The notes below the pieces were generated by a model, which was not told the DNA's origin, made no database searches, and was given only the letters and a program-made list of their open reading frames with translations. A stretch of 64,000 nt of DNA from Paracidovorax konjaci (GTDB taxonomy: Bacteria > Pseudomonadota > Gammaproteobacteria > Burkholderiales > Burkholderiaceae_C). The translations under genes and the position numbers were made by a program. Where the stretch lies: the NCBI RefSeq assembly GCF_900112675.1, contig NZ_FOMQ01000007.1, forward strand, positions 98,750-162,749. The letters run 5' to 3'. Shown here piece after piece: positions 42,920 through 54,211 of this stretch. The first letter of the stretch is position 1; every line of letters starts with the position of its first letter.

Positions 42920-44674
42920 GTGACTTTCTTCATTTCTTCCATAGACAACTTCGGCCCTCGCACGGCACCCGATAGCGCGCCGCATCCCGCCGCCCCACCC
43001 GCGGTGGGTGGCGCCGGAACGGCCCCATCCACCCGCCTGGGAACGCTGGGCCGCAGGCTGCTCGGCGCCTTCCTGGCGGTGCTGGCGCTCAATGGCATCG
43101 GCTCGGCCATCGGCGTGGTGGCGCTGCAACGGATCGGCCATTCGGCGTCCGAAATGGTGGACCGCCGCGTCGCCACCGAACGCCTGGTGGCCGATGCGCA
43201 CCGGCTGCAGGCCATGAACGCCGAGCGCTACAAGGCCGTCGCCCTCAGCTCCGAGCCGGAAGTGGGCGAGATCCTCGGCGCCGACATCGCACGCACGCAG
43301 CAGCAATACGACGCGTTGCTGGCGCAGTTGGCCGAGCGTCTGCAGGGCACCGAGGACGCGCAGCGCGTGGCGGCGGTGCGCACCGCCGGGGCGGATTTCC
43401 GCAAAGCCTGCGAGGCCCTCATCGCCGCACGCGACTCCGGGCTGACGGAGCGCATCCGCAAGGTGTATGGCGAACAATTCGTGCCGGCGGCGGCGCGGCT
43501 GCTCTCGGCGCTCGGCGGGCTGTCGCAGTCGCAGCGCCAGGCCATCGACGCCGGCGCCTCGGAGGTGGCCGCCCTGGGCGCCACCGGGCGCTGGGCGCTG
43601 CTGGCCTTCGGCGCGCTGTCGCTCGTCCTGGGCACGCTGCTGGCCCTGTGGCTCGTGCGCCGCATCACCCGCCCCATCGCCCTGGCCAGCGCCACCGCGG
43701 ACCGCGTGGCCGGGCTGGACCTGCGCCAGGAGATCCAGGGCCACGGCCGCGACGAGACGGGCCGCATGCTGGCATCGCTCGCCGTGATGCAGACGGCACT
43801 GCGCAACCTCGTGCGCCGCGTGCAGGCCCTGGGCCAGACGATCAACGTGGCCTCCTCGGAAATCGCCGGCGGCAATGCGGACCTGTCCAGCCGCACGGAA
43901 GAGACGGCCGCGCGCCTGCAGGAGACGGCGGCGTCGCTGGAGCACGTCACGCGCCGCGTGTCCGACGCGGCGGATTCCGCGCAGCGCACCGAACGGCTCG
44001 CCTCGGAGGCCGCCCAGGTGGCGCGCGAAGGCAACGGCGTCGTCGGCCAGGTGGCGCAGACCATGCAGCAGATCGCGGCCAGTTCGCGCCGCATCGCCGA
44101 CATCACCGGCGTGATCGACACCATCGCCTTCCAGACCAACATCCTGGCGCTCAACGCGGCCGTCGAATCGGCGCGCGCAGGCGAGCAGGGCCGGGGCTTC
44201 GCCGTGGTGGCCGCCGAGGTGCGCAGCCTCGCCAACCGCTCCGCCGAAGCGGCCCGGGAAATCAAGCACCTCACCACGGCTTCGGTGCAGCAGGTGGAGG
44301 CGGGCGCCGGGCTGGCCGAGCGGGCGGGCCAGACCATGCACCGCGTGGTGGCCACCATCGAGGACACGGCCCGCACGATGGGCGAGATCCGCAGCCATGC
44401 GCAGTCGCAGAACGAGGACATCGCCGCGATCCATGCCGCCATGACGCGGCTGGACGAGATGACCCAGCAAAACGCCGCGCTGGTGGAGGAATCGGCCGCC
44501 GCAGCCGAAAGCCTGCGCGGGCAGACCCACGATCTCGCGAGCCTCGTGGACCGGTTCGTGCTGCCGCCGGTGCAGCAGCAGCGCCCCGGCGCGGCAGCCC
44601 CGGCCATCGCGGCGCCCACCCTGCCCGTTCCGCAGCCGCGGTTGCAGCCGCAGCGCCTGGCCGCCACCGGCTGA
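42920..44674 (+). CDS. Methyl-accepting chemotaxis protein, second copy
   Basis: About 584 residues from GTG 42920; the true start is uncertain, as an ATG at 42809 gives an N terminus of no recognisable character and no start has a clear ribosome binding site. Domains in order: N-terminal helix (LGRRLLGAFLAVLALNGIGS), a sensor domain (~75-215), a second helix (WALLAFGALSLVLGTLLALW), HAMP (RRITRPIALASATADRVAGL) and the signalling tip [20 protein letters not shown], then [21 protein letters not shown] Pro-rich tail ends it. It is about half identical in the cytoplasmic part to its divergent neighbour, so the pair is an old duplication with separate sensor domains. Ligand unknown. Confidence 0.88.
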   Translation: MTFFISSIDNFGPRTAPDSAPHPAAPPAVGGAGTAPSTRLGTLGRRLLGAFLAVLALNGIGSAIGVVALQRIGHSASEMVDRRVATERLVADAHRLQAMNAERYKAVALSSEPEVGEILGADIARTQQQYDALLAQLAERLQGTEDAQRVAAVRTAGADFRKACEALIAARDSGLTERIRKVYGEQFVPAAARLLSALGGLSQSQRQAIDAGASEVAALGATGRWALLAFGALSLVLGTLLALWLVRRITRPIALASATADRVAGLDLRQEIQGHGRDETGRMLASLAVMQTALRNLVRRVQALGQTINVASSEIAGGNADLSSRTEETAARLQETAASLEHVTRRVSDAADSAQRTERLASEAAQVAREGNGVVGQVAQTMQQIAASSRRIADITGVIDTIAFQTNILALNAAVESARAGEQGRGFAVVAAEVRSLANRSAEAAREIKHLTTASVQQVEAGAGLAERAGQTMHRVVATIEDTARTMGEIRSHAQSQNEDIAAIHAAMTRLDEMTQQNAALVEESAAAAESLRGQTHDLASLVDRFVLPPVQQQRPGAAAPAIAAPTLPVPQPRLQPQRLAATG

Positions 44675-44699
44675 ACGCTGGCGGCCGGGCGGCGGCGGG

Positions 44700-46730
<2,031 letters not shown>

Positions 46731-46782
46731 GCGCGAGTATAGGAGCGATGCCCGGCGGTGTCACCACCGCGCCGGCGCGGGT

Positions 46783-46959
46783 TCAGAGGAAGCGTTCGAG
46801 TGCCAGCACGGCGAAGAAGGCGAACGCAGAAATGACCGTCCACTTGACGATGGCGACGCCGAATCGCTTGTAGCGCGCCTGCCCCGTGGCCATGTAGAGC
46901 ACGAACGACACGCCGGCGGTCAGCAGCAGCAGAAGGAAGACCCAGCGGAAGAGCAGCAT
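46783..46959 (-). CDS. 58-residue membrane protein downstream of lpxC
   Basis: A short frame starts with ATG six bases after the lpxC stop codon. It encodes MLLFRWVFLLLLLTAGVSFV followed by LYMATGQARYKRFGVAIVKW and VISAFAFFAVLALERFL: two hydrophobic helices around a short basic loop (QARYKRF). Charge pattern and codon use (third-position G/C) match real genes here, and the tight spacing suggests translational coupling to lpxC. The TPP riboswitch and thiC follow. I do not recognise the family; a small inner membrane protein with both ends likely in the cytoplasm. Confidence 0.72.
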   Translation of the reverse strand: MLLFRWVFLLLLLTAGVSFVLYMATGQARYKRFGVAIVKWTVISAFAFFAVLALERFL

Positions 46960-46965
46960 GGCCGC

Positions 46966-47889
46966 TCACCACGCCTGCGCGGCGGCCGCGAACCCGGCGG
47001 GCGCCTGCCGCTCGCTCTCGAACGTGGCGATCTCCCAGGCATCCTCGTCCGCCAGCAGCGCACGCAGCAACTGGTTGTTCATCGCGTGGCCGGAGCGGAA
47101 GGCGCTGTAGGCCGCCAGCAGCGGCTTGCCGACGATGTAGAGGTCGCCGATGGCGTCGAGGATCTTGTGCTTGACGAACTCGTCGTCGTAGCGCAGCCCG
47201 TCGGCATTGAGCACCTTGTAGTCGTCCATGACGATGGCGTTGTCGAGCCCTCCGCCCAGCGCCAGGCCGCTCGCGCGCATCATCTCCACGTCCTTGGTGA
47301 AGCCGAAGGTGCGGGCGCGCGCGATGTCGCGCGTGTAGCTGCCCGATCCCAGATCGAACTCCACGCTCTGCCCTGTGGAGTCCACGGCCGGGTGCGCGAA
47401 GTCGATCTCGAACCGCAACTTGTAGCCATGGTAGGGATCGAGCCGCGCCCACTTGAGCTGGTGCCCTTCGCCCTCGCGCACTTCCACGGGCCGCGTCACG
47501 CGGATGAATTTCTTGGGTGCGTTCTGCAGCGTCACGCCCGCGCTCTGCAGCAGGAACACGAACGAGGCCGAGGACCCATCGAGGATGGGAACCTCCTCGG
47601 CCGTGATATCGATGTAGAGGTTGTCCAGGCCCAGCCCGGCGCAGGCGGACATGAGGTGCTCGACCGTGTGCACCTTGGCCCCCCCCACGCCGATGGTGGA
47701 AGCCATGCGCGTATCGACCACGGATTCGGCCCGGATGGGAATGTCCACGGGCTCGGGCAGATCGATGCGGCGAAAGACGATGCCCGTGTCCGGAGCGGCC
47801 GGACGCAACGTGAGTTCGACCCGCTGGCCGCTGTGCAGGCCCACGCCGACGGCGCGGGTGAGGGTCTTGATCGTGCGTTGCTGGAGCAT
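46966..47889 (-). CDS. lpxC: UDP-3-O-acyl-N-acetylglucosamine deacetylase LpxC
   Basis: 307-residue zinc enzyme, the first committed step of lipid A synthesis. It starts [20 protein letters not shown]. The zinc site is built from [20 protein letters not shown] and [20 protein letters not shown]; the catalytic base region is [20 protein letters not shown] and the C-terminal catalytic His lies in [14 protein letters not shown]. The position after ftsZ at the end of the dcw cluster is conserved in proteobacteria. A strong terminator (47971) separates it from ftsZ, so it has its own promoter in the ~80 bases upstream. Confidence 0.97.
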   Translation of the reverse strand: MLQQRTIKTLTRAVGVGLHSGQRVELTLRPAAPDTGIVFRRIDLPEPVDIPIRAESVVDTRMASTIGVGGAKVHTVEHLMSACAGLGLDNLYIDITAEEVPILDGSSASFVFLLQSAGVTLQNAPKKFIRVTRPVEVREGEGHQLKWARLDPYHGYKLRFEIDFAHPAVDSTGQSVEFDLGSGSYTRDIARARTFGFTKDVEMMRASGLALGGGLDNAIVMDDYKVLNADGLRYDDEFVKHKILDAIGDLYIVGKPLLAAYSAFRSGHAMNNQLLRALLADEDAWEIATFESERQAPAGFAAAAQAW

Positions 47890-47970
47890 CCCGCGATTTT
47901 AGGTGGCGGCTCCCTTCCCTGCTCGTATCCAAGGCTATGGCGCGCATAGCCCGAACGTCACATCGGAAAC

Positions 47971-48006
47971 AAAAAACCGCCCCGCTCCGTGCAGGAGCGG
48001 GGCGGT
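47971..48006 (-). terminator. Strong intrinsic terminator downstream of ftsZ
   Basis: A 13-bp perfect stem, ACCGCCCCGCTCC (47976-47988) with GGAGCGGGGCGGT (47994-48006), and a 5-base loop is followed on the leftward strand by six T residues (47976-47971). It marks the end of the dcw transcript and separates lpxC. Confidence 0.92.
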
Positions 48007-48130
48007 CGGAGGCTGCATTCAAGAACACCAAGTGCCATGCACACGACATTGCGGAGCGGGGGGATGTTCACCGCTACCGCCACCGTCCAGACAGCACGCG
48101 ACGGAACCCTGCTTCTGAGCACAACGCCAG

Positions 48131-48161
48131 AAAGCAAACGGCCTCCCTCGTCGGGAGGCCG
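48131..48161 (-). terminator. Second hairpin downstream of ftsZ (possible terminator)
   Basis: CGGCCTCCC (48139-48147) pairs with GGGAGGCCG (48153-48161) around a 5-base loop. On the leftward strand it is followed by TTTGCTTTC, an interrupted T-run. It may be a first, leaky terminator before the strong one 130 bases further on. Confidence 0.45.
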
Positions 48162-48193
48162 CGGAGCAGGCCATACCAGCAGACGCCGTGGAA

Positions 48194-48260
48194 CCGGCTT
48201 CGCCGGGCCACCGGCGGCGTCCCCCTTGGGGGAAGGCGCCGAAGGCGGCTCAGGGGGGAG
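48194..48260. repeat. Nested GC-rich palindromic element at the ftsZ 3' end
   Basis: Contains CCGGCTTCGCCGG, then CCCCCTTGGGGG, then GGCGCCGAAGGCGGC and CAGGGGGGAGCC, starting four bases from the ftsZ stop codon. Elements with CCCCCTTGGGGGAAGGCGCC are, to my memory, scattered through Acidovorax-type genomes at gene ends, similar to REP sequences. Only one copy is in this window, so its repeat status cannot be confirmed here. Confidence 0.5.
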
Positions 48261-48264
48261 CCAA

Positions 48265-49497
48265 TCAATCCGCCTGCTTACGCAGGAACGCCGGGATCTC
48301 CAGATCGTCCATGCCGCCGGAAGACAGCGCATCGACGCGCGCGGCCGCCTGCGTGCGGTTGGTGCGCCAGACGCTGGGGACCGACATGCTGCCGTAGTCG
48401 GCCTGCGTGGTGGCGCCGCCCACCAGACCGCCGGCCATGCCCACACCGGCACCCGCGATGGGCATCTGGTAGGCGAGGTTGTCGGTGCCGGTGCGCAGGC
48501 CGCCCTGCACCACCGAGATGGGCTGGCGGCGCGCGTTGGCGCGCGAGAGACCCGTGGCCACCACGGTCACGCGGATGTCTTCGCCCAGGCTGTCGTCATA
48601 GGCAGCGCCGTAGATCACGTGCGCATCGGGCGATGCGTAGGCGTTGATGGTGCTCATCGCCAGGCGCGACTCGGACAGCTTCAGGCTGCCCTTGGCCGCC
48701 GTCACCAGCACCAGCACGCCCTTGGCGCCGGACAGGTCGATGCCTTCCAGCAGCGGGCAGGCCACGGCCTGCTCGGCGGCGATGCGCGCGCGGTCCGGGC
48801 CGCTGGCGGTGGCCGTGCCCATCATCGCCTTGCCGGGCTCGCCCATCACGGTGCGGACGTCTTCGAAGTCGACGTTCACATGGCCGTATTCATTGATGAT
48901 CTCGGCAATGCCGCCCACGGCGTTCTTGAGCACGTCGTTGGCATGCGCGAAGGCCTCGTCCTGGGAGATGTCGTCGCCCAGCACTTCCAGCAGCTTCTCG
49001 TTGAGCACGACGATGAGCGAATCGACATTCGCTTCGAGTTCGGCCAGGCCGTTGTCGGCGTTCTGCATGCGGCGGCCGCCTTCCCAATCGAAGGGCTTGG
49101 TCACCACGCCCACCGTGAGGATGCCCATTTCCTTGGCCACGCGCGCGATCACGGGTGCGGCGCCCGTGCCCGTGCCGCCGCCCATGCCGGCCGTGATGAA
49201 AAGCATGTGCGCGCCCTGGATGGCCTGGCGGATGTCTTCCTGCGCGGCTTCCGCGGCCTCGCGGGCCTTCTCGGGCTTGCTGCCGGCGCCCAGTCCGCTG
49301 TGGCCCAACTGGATGACGCGGTGCGCGGTGCTGCGGGTGAGCGCCTGCGCGTCGGTGTTGGCGCAGACGAACTCCACGCCCTGCACGTGGCGCGAGATCA
49401 TGTGCTCGACGGCATTGCCGCCGCCGCCGCCGACACCGATCACCTTGATCTGAGTGCCCTGGTTGAATTCTTCGGCTTCGATCATTTCGATGGTCAT
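48265..49497 (-). CDS. ftsZ: Cell division protein FtsZ
   Basis: 410-residue tubulin-like GTPase that forms the Z ring. IKVIGVGGGGGNAVEHMI at the N terminus, the tubulin signature GMGGGTGTGAAPVIARVAKE, the T7-loop region NVDFEDVRTVMGEPGKAMMG, and the C-terminal peptide DLEIPAFLRKQAD that binds FtsA/ZipA are all present. TAGGAG precedes the ATG on the leftward strand. It is separated from ftsA by 176 bases with a possible attenuating structure, so it may have its own promoter. Confidence 0.98.
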   Translation of the reverse strand: MTIEMIEAEEFNQGTQIKVIGVGGGGGNAVEHMISRHVQGVEFVCANTDAQALTRSTAHRVIQLGHSGLGAGSKPEKAREAAEAAQEDIRQAIQGAHMLFITAGMGGGTGTGAAPVIARVAKEMGILTVGVVTKPFDWEGGRRMQNADNGLAELEANVDSLIVVLNEKLLEVLGDDISQDEAFAHANDVLKNAVGGIAEIINEYGHVNVDFEDVRTVMGEPGKAMMGTATASGPDRARIAAEQAVACPLLEGIDLSGAKGVLVLVTAAKGSLKLSESRLAMSTINAYASPDAHVIYGAAYDDSLGEDIRVTVVATGLSRANARRQPISVVQGGLRTGTDNLAYQMPIAGAGVGMAGGLVGGATTQADYGSMSVPSVWRTNRTQAAARVDALSSGGMDDLEIPAFLRKQAD

Positions 49498-49565
49498 GCT
49501 GGTGCTCCTAGTCCTGGTCTTTCACGTGAGATGTGCGATTGGCCGATTCGGCCGGTCGGGGATTC

Positions 49566-49611
49566 AAAAAAAACGGTGCTGCGGCGGAGGAAGGCGGGCC
49601 GGTGCTCCGCC
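49566..49611 (-). other. Stem and T8 run between ftsA and ftsZ
   Basis: On the leftward strand GGCGGAG (49611-49605 side) pairs with CTCCGCC (49589-49583), followed by GCAGCACCG and eight T residues (49573-49566). The T-run is nine bases beyond the stem, so it is not a standard terminator, but the layout is suggestive of partial termination or a pause before ftsZ. A GGCCGAATCGGCC palindrome lies just after it. Confidence 0.3.
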
Positions 49612-49673
49612 ATCGTTGGCGGCAGAAAGCCAGGGGACTTCCGCGGGCAAGCCGGTGCAGATGGGCATACATC

Positions 49674-50903
49674 TCAGAAGTTCCCGATGATGAAATCTTT
49701 GAAGCGGCCGAATGCGGTTTTCACCGAGCCGCTCTTCTGCGCCACCTTGAACCCCCGAAGACGGGCCTGCCGCGCTTCTTCGAGCAAACCCATGACAGTA
49801 GCAGCACGCGGCTGGGCCACCATGTCAGACAAAGCGCTGGAATACTTCGGAATGCCGCGCCGCACGGGCTTCAGGAAGATGTCCTCGCCCAGTTCGACCA
49901 TGCCCGGCATGATGGCGCTACCCCCCGTCAGGACGATGCCCGACGAAAGCACTTCCTCGTAGCCCGATTCGCGGATCACCTGCTGCACGAGCGAGAAGAT
50001 CTCCTCCACGCGCGGCTCGATCACGCCGGCCAGCGCCTGCTTGGACAGCATGCGCGGGCTGCGGTCGCCCAGGCCCGGCACCTCCACCTGGGCCTCGGGA
50101 TCGGCGAGCAGCTGCTTCGCGTAGCCGCTCTCGACCTTGATGTCCTCCGCATCCTTGGTGGGCGTGCGCAACGCCATGGCGATGTCGCTCGTGATGAGAT
50201 CGCCCGCGATCGGGATGACGGCCGTGTGCCGGATGGCGCCGCCCGTGAAGATCGCGACGTCGGTCGTGCCCGCACCCACGTCCACCACGGCCACGCCGAG
50301 TTCGCGTTCGTCGTCGGTCAGCACGGCCTGGCTGGAGGCGAGCGGATTGAGCATCAGCTGCTCCACTTCCAGGCCGCAGCGGCGCACGCACTTGATGATG
50401 TTCTCGGCCGCGCTCTGCGCGCCGGTCACGATGTGGATCTTGGCCTCCAGGCGGATGCCGCTCATGCCGATGGGCTCTTTCACGTCCTGCCCGTCGATCA
50501 CGAATTCCTGCGGCTCCACGAGCAGCAGGCGCTGGTCGCTGGAGATGTTGATGGCCTTGGCGGTCTCGACCACGCGCGCCACGTCGGCGGGGGTGACCTC
50601 CTTGTCCTTCACGGCCACCATGCCGCTCGAATTGAGGCCGCGGATGTGGCTGCCCGTGATGCCCGTGTAGACGCGCTGGATCTTGCAGTCGGCCATCAGC
50701 TCGGCCTCTTTCAAGGCCTGCTGGATGCTCTGCACCGTGGCGTCGATGTTGACCACCACGCCGCGCTTCAGGCCGTTGCTCGGCGCCACGCCCAGGCCCG
50801 CGAGCTTCAGCTCGCCGCCCGGCAGCACCTCGGCCACGACGGCCATCACCTTGGCCGTCCCGATGTCCAGCCCCACCACCACGTCTTTGTATTCTCGTGC
50901 CAT
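49674..50903 (-). CDS. ftsA: Cell division protein FtsA
   Basis: 409-residue actin-like protein that tethers FtsZ to the membrane. It starts MAREYKDVVVGLDIGTAKVM (phosphate-1 loop DIGTAK). The 1C domain is KRGVVVNIDATVQSIQQALK, phosphate-2 is VAVVDVGAGTTDVAIFTGGA and the adenosine motif is GIVLTGGSAIMPGM. The C-terminal amphipathic helix is FGRFKDFIIGNF. It is leftward, 22 bases after ftsQ and before ftsZ, the standard dcw order. Confidence 0.97.
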   Translation of the reverse strand: MAREYKDVVVGLDIGTAKVMAVVAEVLPGGELKLAGLGVAPSNGLKRGVVVNIDATVQSIQQALKEAELMADCKIQRVYTGITGSHIRGLNSSGMVAVKDKEVTPADVARVVETAKAINISSDQRLLLVEPQEFVIDGQDVKEPIGMSGIRLEAKIHIVTGAQSAAENIIKCVRRCGLEVEQLMLNPLASSQAVLTDDERELGVAVVDVGAGTTDVAIFTGGAIRHTAVIPIAGDLITSDIAMALRTPTKDAEDIKVESGYAKQLLADPEAQVEVPGLGDRSPRMLSKQALAGVIEPRVEEIFSLVQQVIRESGYEEVLSSGIVLTGGSAIMPGMVELGEDIFLKPVRRGIPKYSSALSDMVAQPRAATVMGLLEEARQARLRGFKVAQKSGSVKTAFGRFKDFIIGNF

Positions 50904-50925
50904 ATCTTGTGTGTCCTGACTTGGG

Positions 50926-51786
50926 TCAGCGATTCCTCGGGGGCTCCCGCCGCGCGCCCGGGTTTGTGTTCCGTTGGGCTGCCCGCGCCCGTGCCGGTGC
51001 GGCACGGGGCGCATCGCCATCCACCGTGGTCACGCCGCGCAAGCGCATGGCGTAACCGTCCGGATGGCGCAGATCGGCCGATTCCAGGGCATCGGGCCTG
51101 CGCCCGTACTGGCCCGCCACGCGCGCCACCGTGCGCACGAAGCGCCGGGTGCGTGCTTCCACTTCGTCGGGCGTTCCGCCCCCCAGTTCGATCGCGGCGC
51201 CGCTCGCCAGCGAAGCGCGCCAGCTGCCGCGCTTCGAAAGCTCCAGCACGGCCAGCCGCGCGCCCAGGGGCTCCACGGCCGGCGCGAGCCGCTGGTACAT
51301 GCGCATCACTTCGAGCGACTGCCCCTGCGGACCCTGCAGCCGCGGGAGCTCGTCGTCCTCGACATCGTCGGCGCTGGCCTCGAAGACCTCGCCTTCGGTG
51401 CTGAGCAATGTCGCGCCCTCTTCCGGGCCCCAGTAGGCAAAGGCGTCGTGCTCCTGCAGCTCCACCCGCAGGCCGTTCGGGAACTCGCGCCGCACCAGGG
51501 CCCGGCGGACCCAGGGCACCTGCTCGAATGCCTCGCGCACGGCCTTCAGGTCCATGGTGAAGAAGTTGCCCACGAGGTGCGGGCCCACGTTGGCGCGCAG
51601 CGTCACCGCGTTGTTGTGCACCAGCTCGCCCTGCACCACGATGCGCCCGATGGCGAACATCGGGTGGTGGCGCGCCCACGACCCCGCCGCCATGAGCACG
51701 GCCGCGGCACAGCCCACGAAGAGGACCGTGGCGGTCCAGTTCATGAGTTTGACGTCGAACGGCGCAGGCAGCGTGGCGGAGGTCAT
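50926..51786 (-). CDS. ftsQ: Cell division protein FtsQ
   Basis: 286-residue bitopic membrane protein that links early and late divisome proteins. Cytoplasmic N terminus, one helix ([20 protein letters not shown]), a POTRA domain ([60 protein letters not shown]) and the beta domain ([23 protein letters not shown]). The C terminus is a basic Arg/Pro/Ala tail. The start ATG overlaps the ddlB stop codon (ATGA). Confidence 0.96.
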   Translation of the reverse strand: MTSATLPAPFDVKLMNWTATVLFVGCAAAVLMAAGSWARHHPMFAIGRIVVQGELVHNNAVTLRANVGPHLVGNFFTMDLKAVREAFEQVPWVRRALVRREFPNGLRVELQEHDAFAYWGPEEGATLLSTEGEVFEASADDVEDDELPRLQGPQGQSLEVMRMYQRLAPAVEPLGARLAVLELSKRGSWRASLASGAAIELGGGTPDEVEARTRRFVRTVARVAGQYGRRPDALESADLRHPDGYAMRLRGVTTVDGDAPRAAPARARAAQRNTNPGARREPPRNR

Positions 51787-52781
51787 GCGGCTCCCGGGTT
51801 CCCGGTGGCGGGCTCGTGGCCCTGGCTGGCATCGAGCGATGCGCCCGCGAGGATGCGCACGCACAGCTCTTCGTAGCTCACGCCCATGGCGCGCGCCGAC
51901 ATCGGCACCAGAGAATGGCCCGTCATGCCCGGCGAGGTGTTGATCTCCAGCAGGAAGGGCTTGCGGTCGCTCGCGCGGACCATGATGTCCGCCCGAGCCC
52001 AGCCGCGGCAGCCCAGCGTGCGGTAGGCCTCGACGACGAGGCGCTGGATCTCGCGCTCCTCGGCCTCGGGCAGGCCGCTCGGACAGCGGTACTGGGTCAC
52101 GTCGGTGAAGTATTTGTTCTGGTAGTCGTAATTGCCCTGCGGCGCCACGATGTGGATGAGCGGCAGCGCGTGCGCGCCCGCACCCTGTCCCATCACGGGA
52201 CAGGTGGTCTCGTCGCCTTCGATGAACTGCTCGCACAGCACTTCGGGGTCGTAGCGCGATGCGAGGCGGTAGGCCTGCTCGCACTGCCCGGGCGACGTGA
52301 CTTTGGTGAGCCCGATGGTCGAACCCTCGCGCGCAGGCTTCACGATCATGGGCGCACCCAGTGCCTCCAGTGCCTGTGCGGTTTCCGCCGCGCTCGCGAC
52401 GAGCCGCCAGTCCGGCGTGGGCAGGCCCTCGAAGCGCCAGATGCGCTTGGTCATGATCTTGTCCATGGCAATCGCGGAAGCCATCACGCCAGGCCCCGTG
52501 TAGGGGATGCGCAGCAGCTCCAGCGCGCCCTGCACCGTTCCGTCCTCGCCATGGCGGCCGTGCAGCGCGATGAAGCAGCGTGCATAGCCATGCCGCTTGA
52601 GTTCGGACAGATCGGTCTGCGAAGGGTCGAAGGCGTGCGCGTCCACGCCGCGCGCGCGCAGCGCCTGCAGCACGCCGCCGCCGGACATGAGCGACACCTC
52701 GCGCTCCGCCGAGTCGCCGCCCATGAGCACAGCCACCTTGCCGAGGGCACGCACGTCGATTTCAAGGTCTTTCGGATTCAA
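51783..52781 (-). CDS. ddlB: D-alanine--D-alanine ligase, DdlB type
   Basis: 332-residue ATP-grasp ligase that makes D-Ala-D-Ala. [20 protein letters not shown] at the N terminus, [45 protein letters not shown]-type site seen as [11 protein letters not shown], and [20 protein letters not shown] at the C terminus cover both substrate and metal sites. The start is TTG (52781), which lies at the edge of a dispersed repeat, with AAGGA 8 bases upstream also in the repeat. An alternative GTG is 30 bases further in. The gene sits between murC and ftsQ in normal dcw order. Confidence 0.94.
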   Translation of the reverse strand: MNPKDLEIDVRALGKVAVLMGGDSAEREVSLMSGGGVLQALRARGVDAHAFDPSQTDLSELKRHGYARCFIALHGRHGEDGTVQGALELLRIPYTGPGVMASAIAMDKIMTKRIWRFEGLPTPDWRLVASAAETAQALEALGAPMIVKPAREGSTIGLTKVTSPGQCEQAYRLASRYDPEVLCEQFIEGDETTCPVMGQGAGAHALPLIHIVAPQGNYDYQNKYFTDVTQYRCPSGLPEAEEREIQRLVVEAYRTLGCRGWARADIMVRASDRKPFLLEINTSPGMTGHSLVPMSARAMGVSYEELCVRILAGASLDASQGHEPATGNPGAA

Positions 52782-52823
52782 TGCCGCCGTCCTTATTGAA
52801 TAGTTTGCTCTTCTTTTTGTAGC
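52778..52823 (-). repeat. Dispersed repeat, copy 4, across the murC end and ddlB start
   Basis: On the leftward strand it reads GCTACAAAAAGAAGAGC, then AAACTATTCAATAAGGA and CGGCGGCATTGA. It encodes the last residues of MurC (LQKEEQTIQ), supplies the TAA stop codon, the AAGGA ribosome binding site and the TTG start codon of ddlB. The flanks GCTACAAAAA and CGGCGGCAT match the copies at mpl and aroE. Confidence 0.8.
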
Positions 52824-54211
52824 ATTTCGAGCACCTTAGCGGGCACGGCCCCGATGGAGCCCGCGCCCATGCAGAGGACCACGTCGCCTCCGCGCGCGTT
52901 GTCCGCGATGCGCTGCGGCAGTTCGGCGATGTCGTCGATGAACACCGGCTCGACCTGCCCGGCGACCCGCACGGCGCGCGCGAGCGAGCGGCCGTCCGCC
53001 GCCACGATCGGGGCCTCGCCAGCCGCATACACCTCGGTGAGCAGCACCGCATCGGCGCTGCCCATCACCTTCACGAAGTCCTCGAAGCAGTCGCGCGTGC
53101 GGCTGTAGCGGTGTGGCTGGAACGCCAGCACCAGGCGCCGGTCCGGAAAGGCACCGCGTGCCGCGGCGATCGTCGCCGTCATCTCGACCGGGTGGTGCCC
53201 GTAGTCCTCGATCAGGGTGAACGTGCCTCCGCCCTGCGCGGGCAAATCGCCGTAGCGCTGGAACCGCCGGCCCACGCCCTTGAACTGCGCGAGCGCGCGC
53301 AGCAGCGCCTCGTCGGGGATGTTCAGCTCCACCGCCACCGCGATGGCCGACAGCGCGTTGAGCACGTTGTGCTCGCCCGCGAGGTTCAGCACCACGTCGA
53401 GGTCGGGCAGCGTGACGCCGTTGCGCCGCTCGACCCGGAAGCGCATGCGGCCCGCATCCGCGCGCACGTCCACCGCCCGCACCTGGGCACCTTCGGCGAA
53501 GCCGTAGCTGGTGACAGGGCAGGTGACGTCGGGCAGGATCTCGCGGATCGCCGGGTTGTCGGTGCAGAGGATCGCCGTGCCGTAGAACGGCATCCGGTGC
53601 AGGAAATCCACGAAGGCCGACTTCAGGCGGTTGAAGTCGTGGCCATAGGTTTCCATGTGGTCGGCGTCGATGTTCGTCACCACCGCCATCACCGGCAGCA
53701 GGTTGAGGAACGAGGCATCGGACTCGTCGGCCTCCACCACGATGTAGTCGCCCTCGCCCAGCTTGGCGTTGGCGCCGGCGCTGTTGAGCCGCCCGCCGAT
53801 CACGAACGTCGGGTCCAGCCCCGCTTCGGCGAGCACGCTGGTCACCAGGCTCGTGGTGGTCGTCTTGCCGTGCGTGCCGGCGATGGCGATGCCGCGCTTG
53901 AGCCGCATGAGTTCGGCCAGCATGAGCGCGCGCGGCACCACCGGGATCTTGCGTTCGCGTGCGGCCAGCACTTCGGGGTTGTCGGCCTGCACGGCGGTGG
54001 AGGTGACCACCGCATCGGCGCCTTCGATGTTCGAGGCCGCATGGCCGACGTGCGTGGCGATGCCCAGGGCCGCGAGGCGGCGCAGCGTGGCGCTGTCGGA
54101 GAGGTCCGAGCCCGATATCTCGTAGCCCAGGTTGAACAGCACCTCGGCGATGCCGCACATGCCGGCGCCTCCGAGGCCCACGAAATGGATATGGCGGATG
54201 GCGTGCTTCAT
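52793..54211 (-). CDS. murC: UDP-N-acetylmuramate--L-alanine ligase
   Basis: 472-residue Mur ligase, the first amino acid-adding step of peptidoglycan. [20 protein letters not shown] (UDP loop), [20 protein letters not shown] (ATP loop), [48 protein letters not shown] and [20 protein letters not shown] are all present. Its C terminus ([12 protein letters not shown]) is formed by the dispersed repeat; ordinary MurC proteins end a few residues after the conserved helix. The start overlaps the murG stop codon (ATGA). Confidence 0.96.
   Translation of the reverse strand: MKHAIRHIHFVGLGGAGMCGIAEVLFNLGYEISGSDLSDSATLRRLAALGIATHVGHAASNIEGADAVVTSTAVQADNPEVLAARERKIPVVPRALMLAELMRLKRGIAIAGTHGKTTTTSLVTSVLAEAGLDPTFVIGGRLNSAGANAKLGEGDYIVVEADESDASFLNLLPVMAVVTNIDADHMETYGHDFNRLKSAFVDFLHRMPFYGTAILCTDNPAIREILPDVTCPVTSYGFAEGAQVRAVDVRADAGRMRFRVERRNGVTLPDLDVVLNLAGEHNVLNALSAIAVAVELNIPDEALLRALAQFKGVGRRFQRYGDLPAQGGGTFTLIEDYGHHPVEMTATIAAARGAFPDRRLVLAFQPHRYSRTRDCFEDFVKVMGSADAVLLTEVYAAGEAPIVAADGRSLARAVRVAGQVEPVFIDDIAELPQRIADNARGGDVVLCMGAGSIGAVPAKVLEMLQKEEQTIQ

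Larger units (their letters stand above)
47890..48264. other. Gene-free block between ftsZ and lpxC
   Basis: 375 bases with no plausible gene. From ftsZ leftwards it holds a GC-rich nested palindrome (48194-48260), a hairpin with a poor T-run (48131-48161) and a strong terminator (47971-48006); the last ~80 bases must contain the lpxC promoter. No open frame has coding character. Confidence 0.55.
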
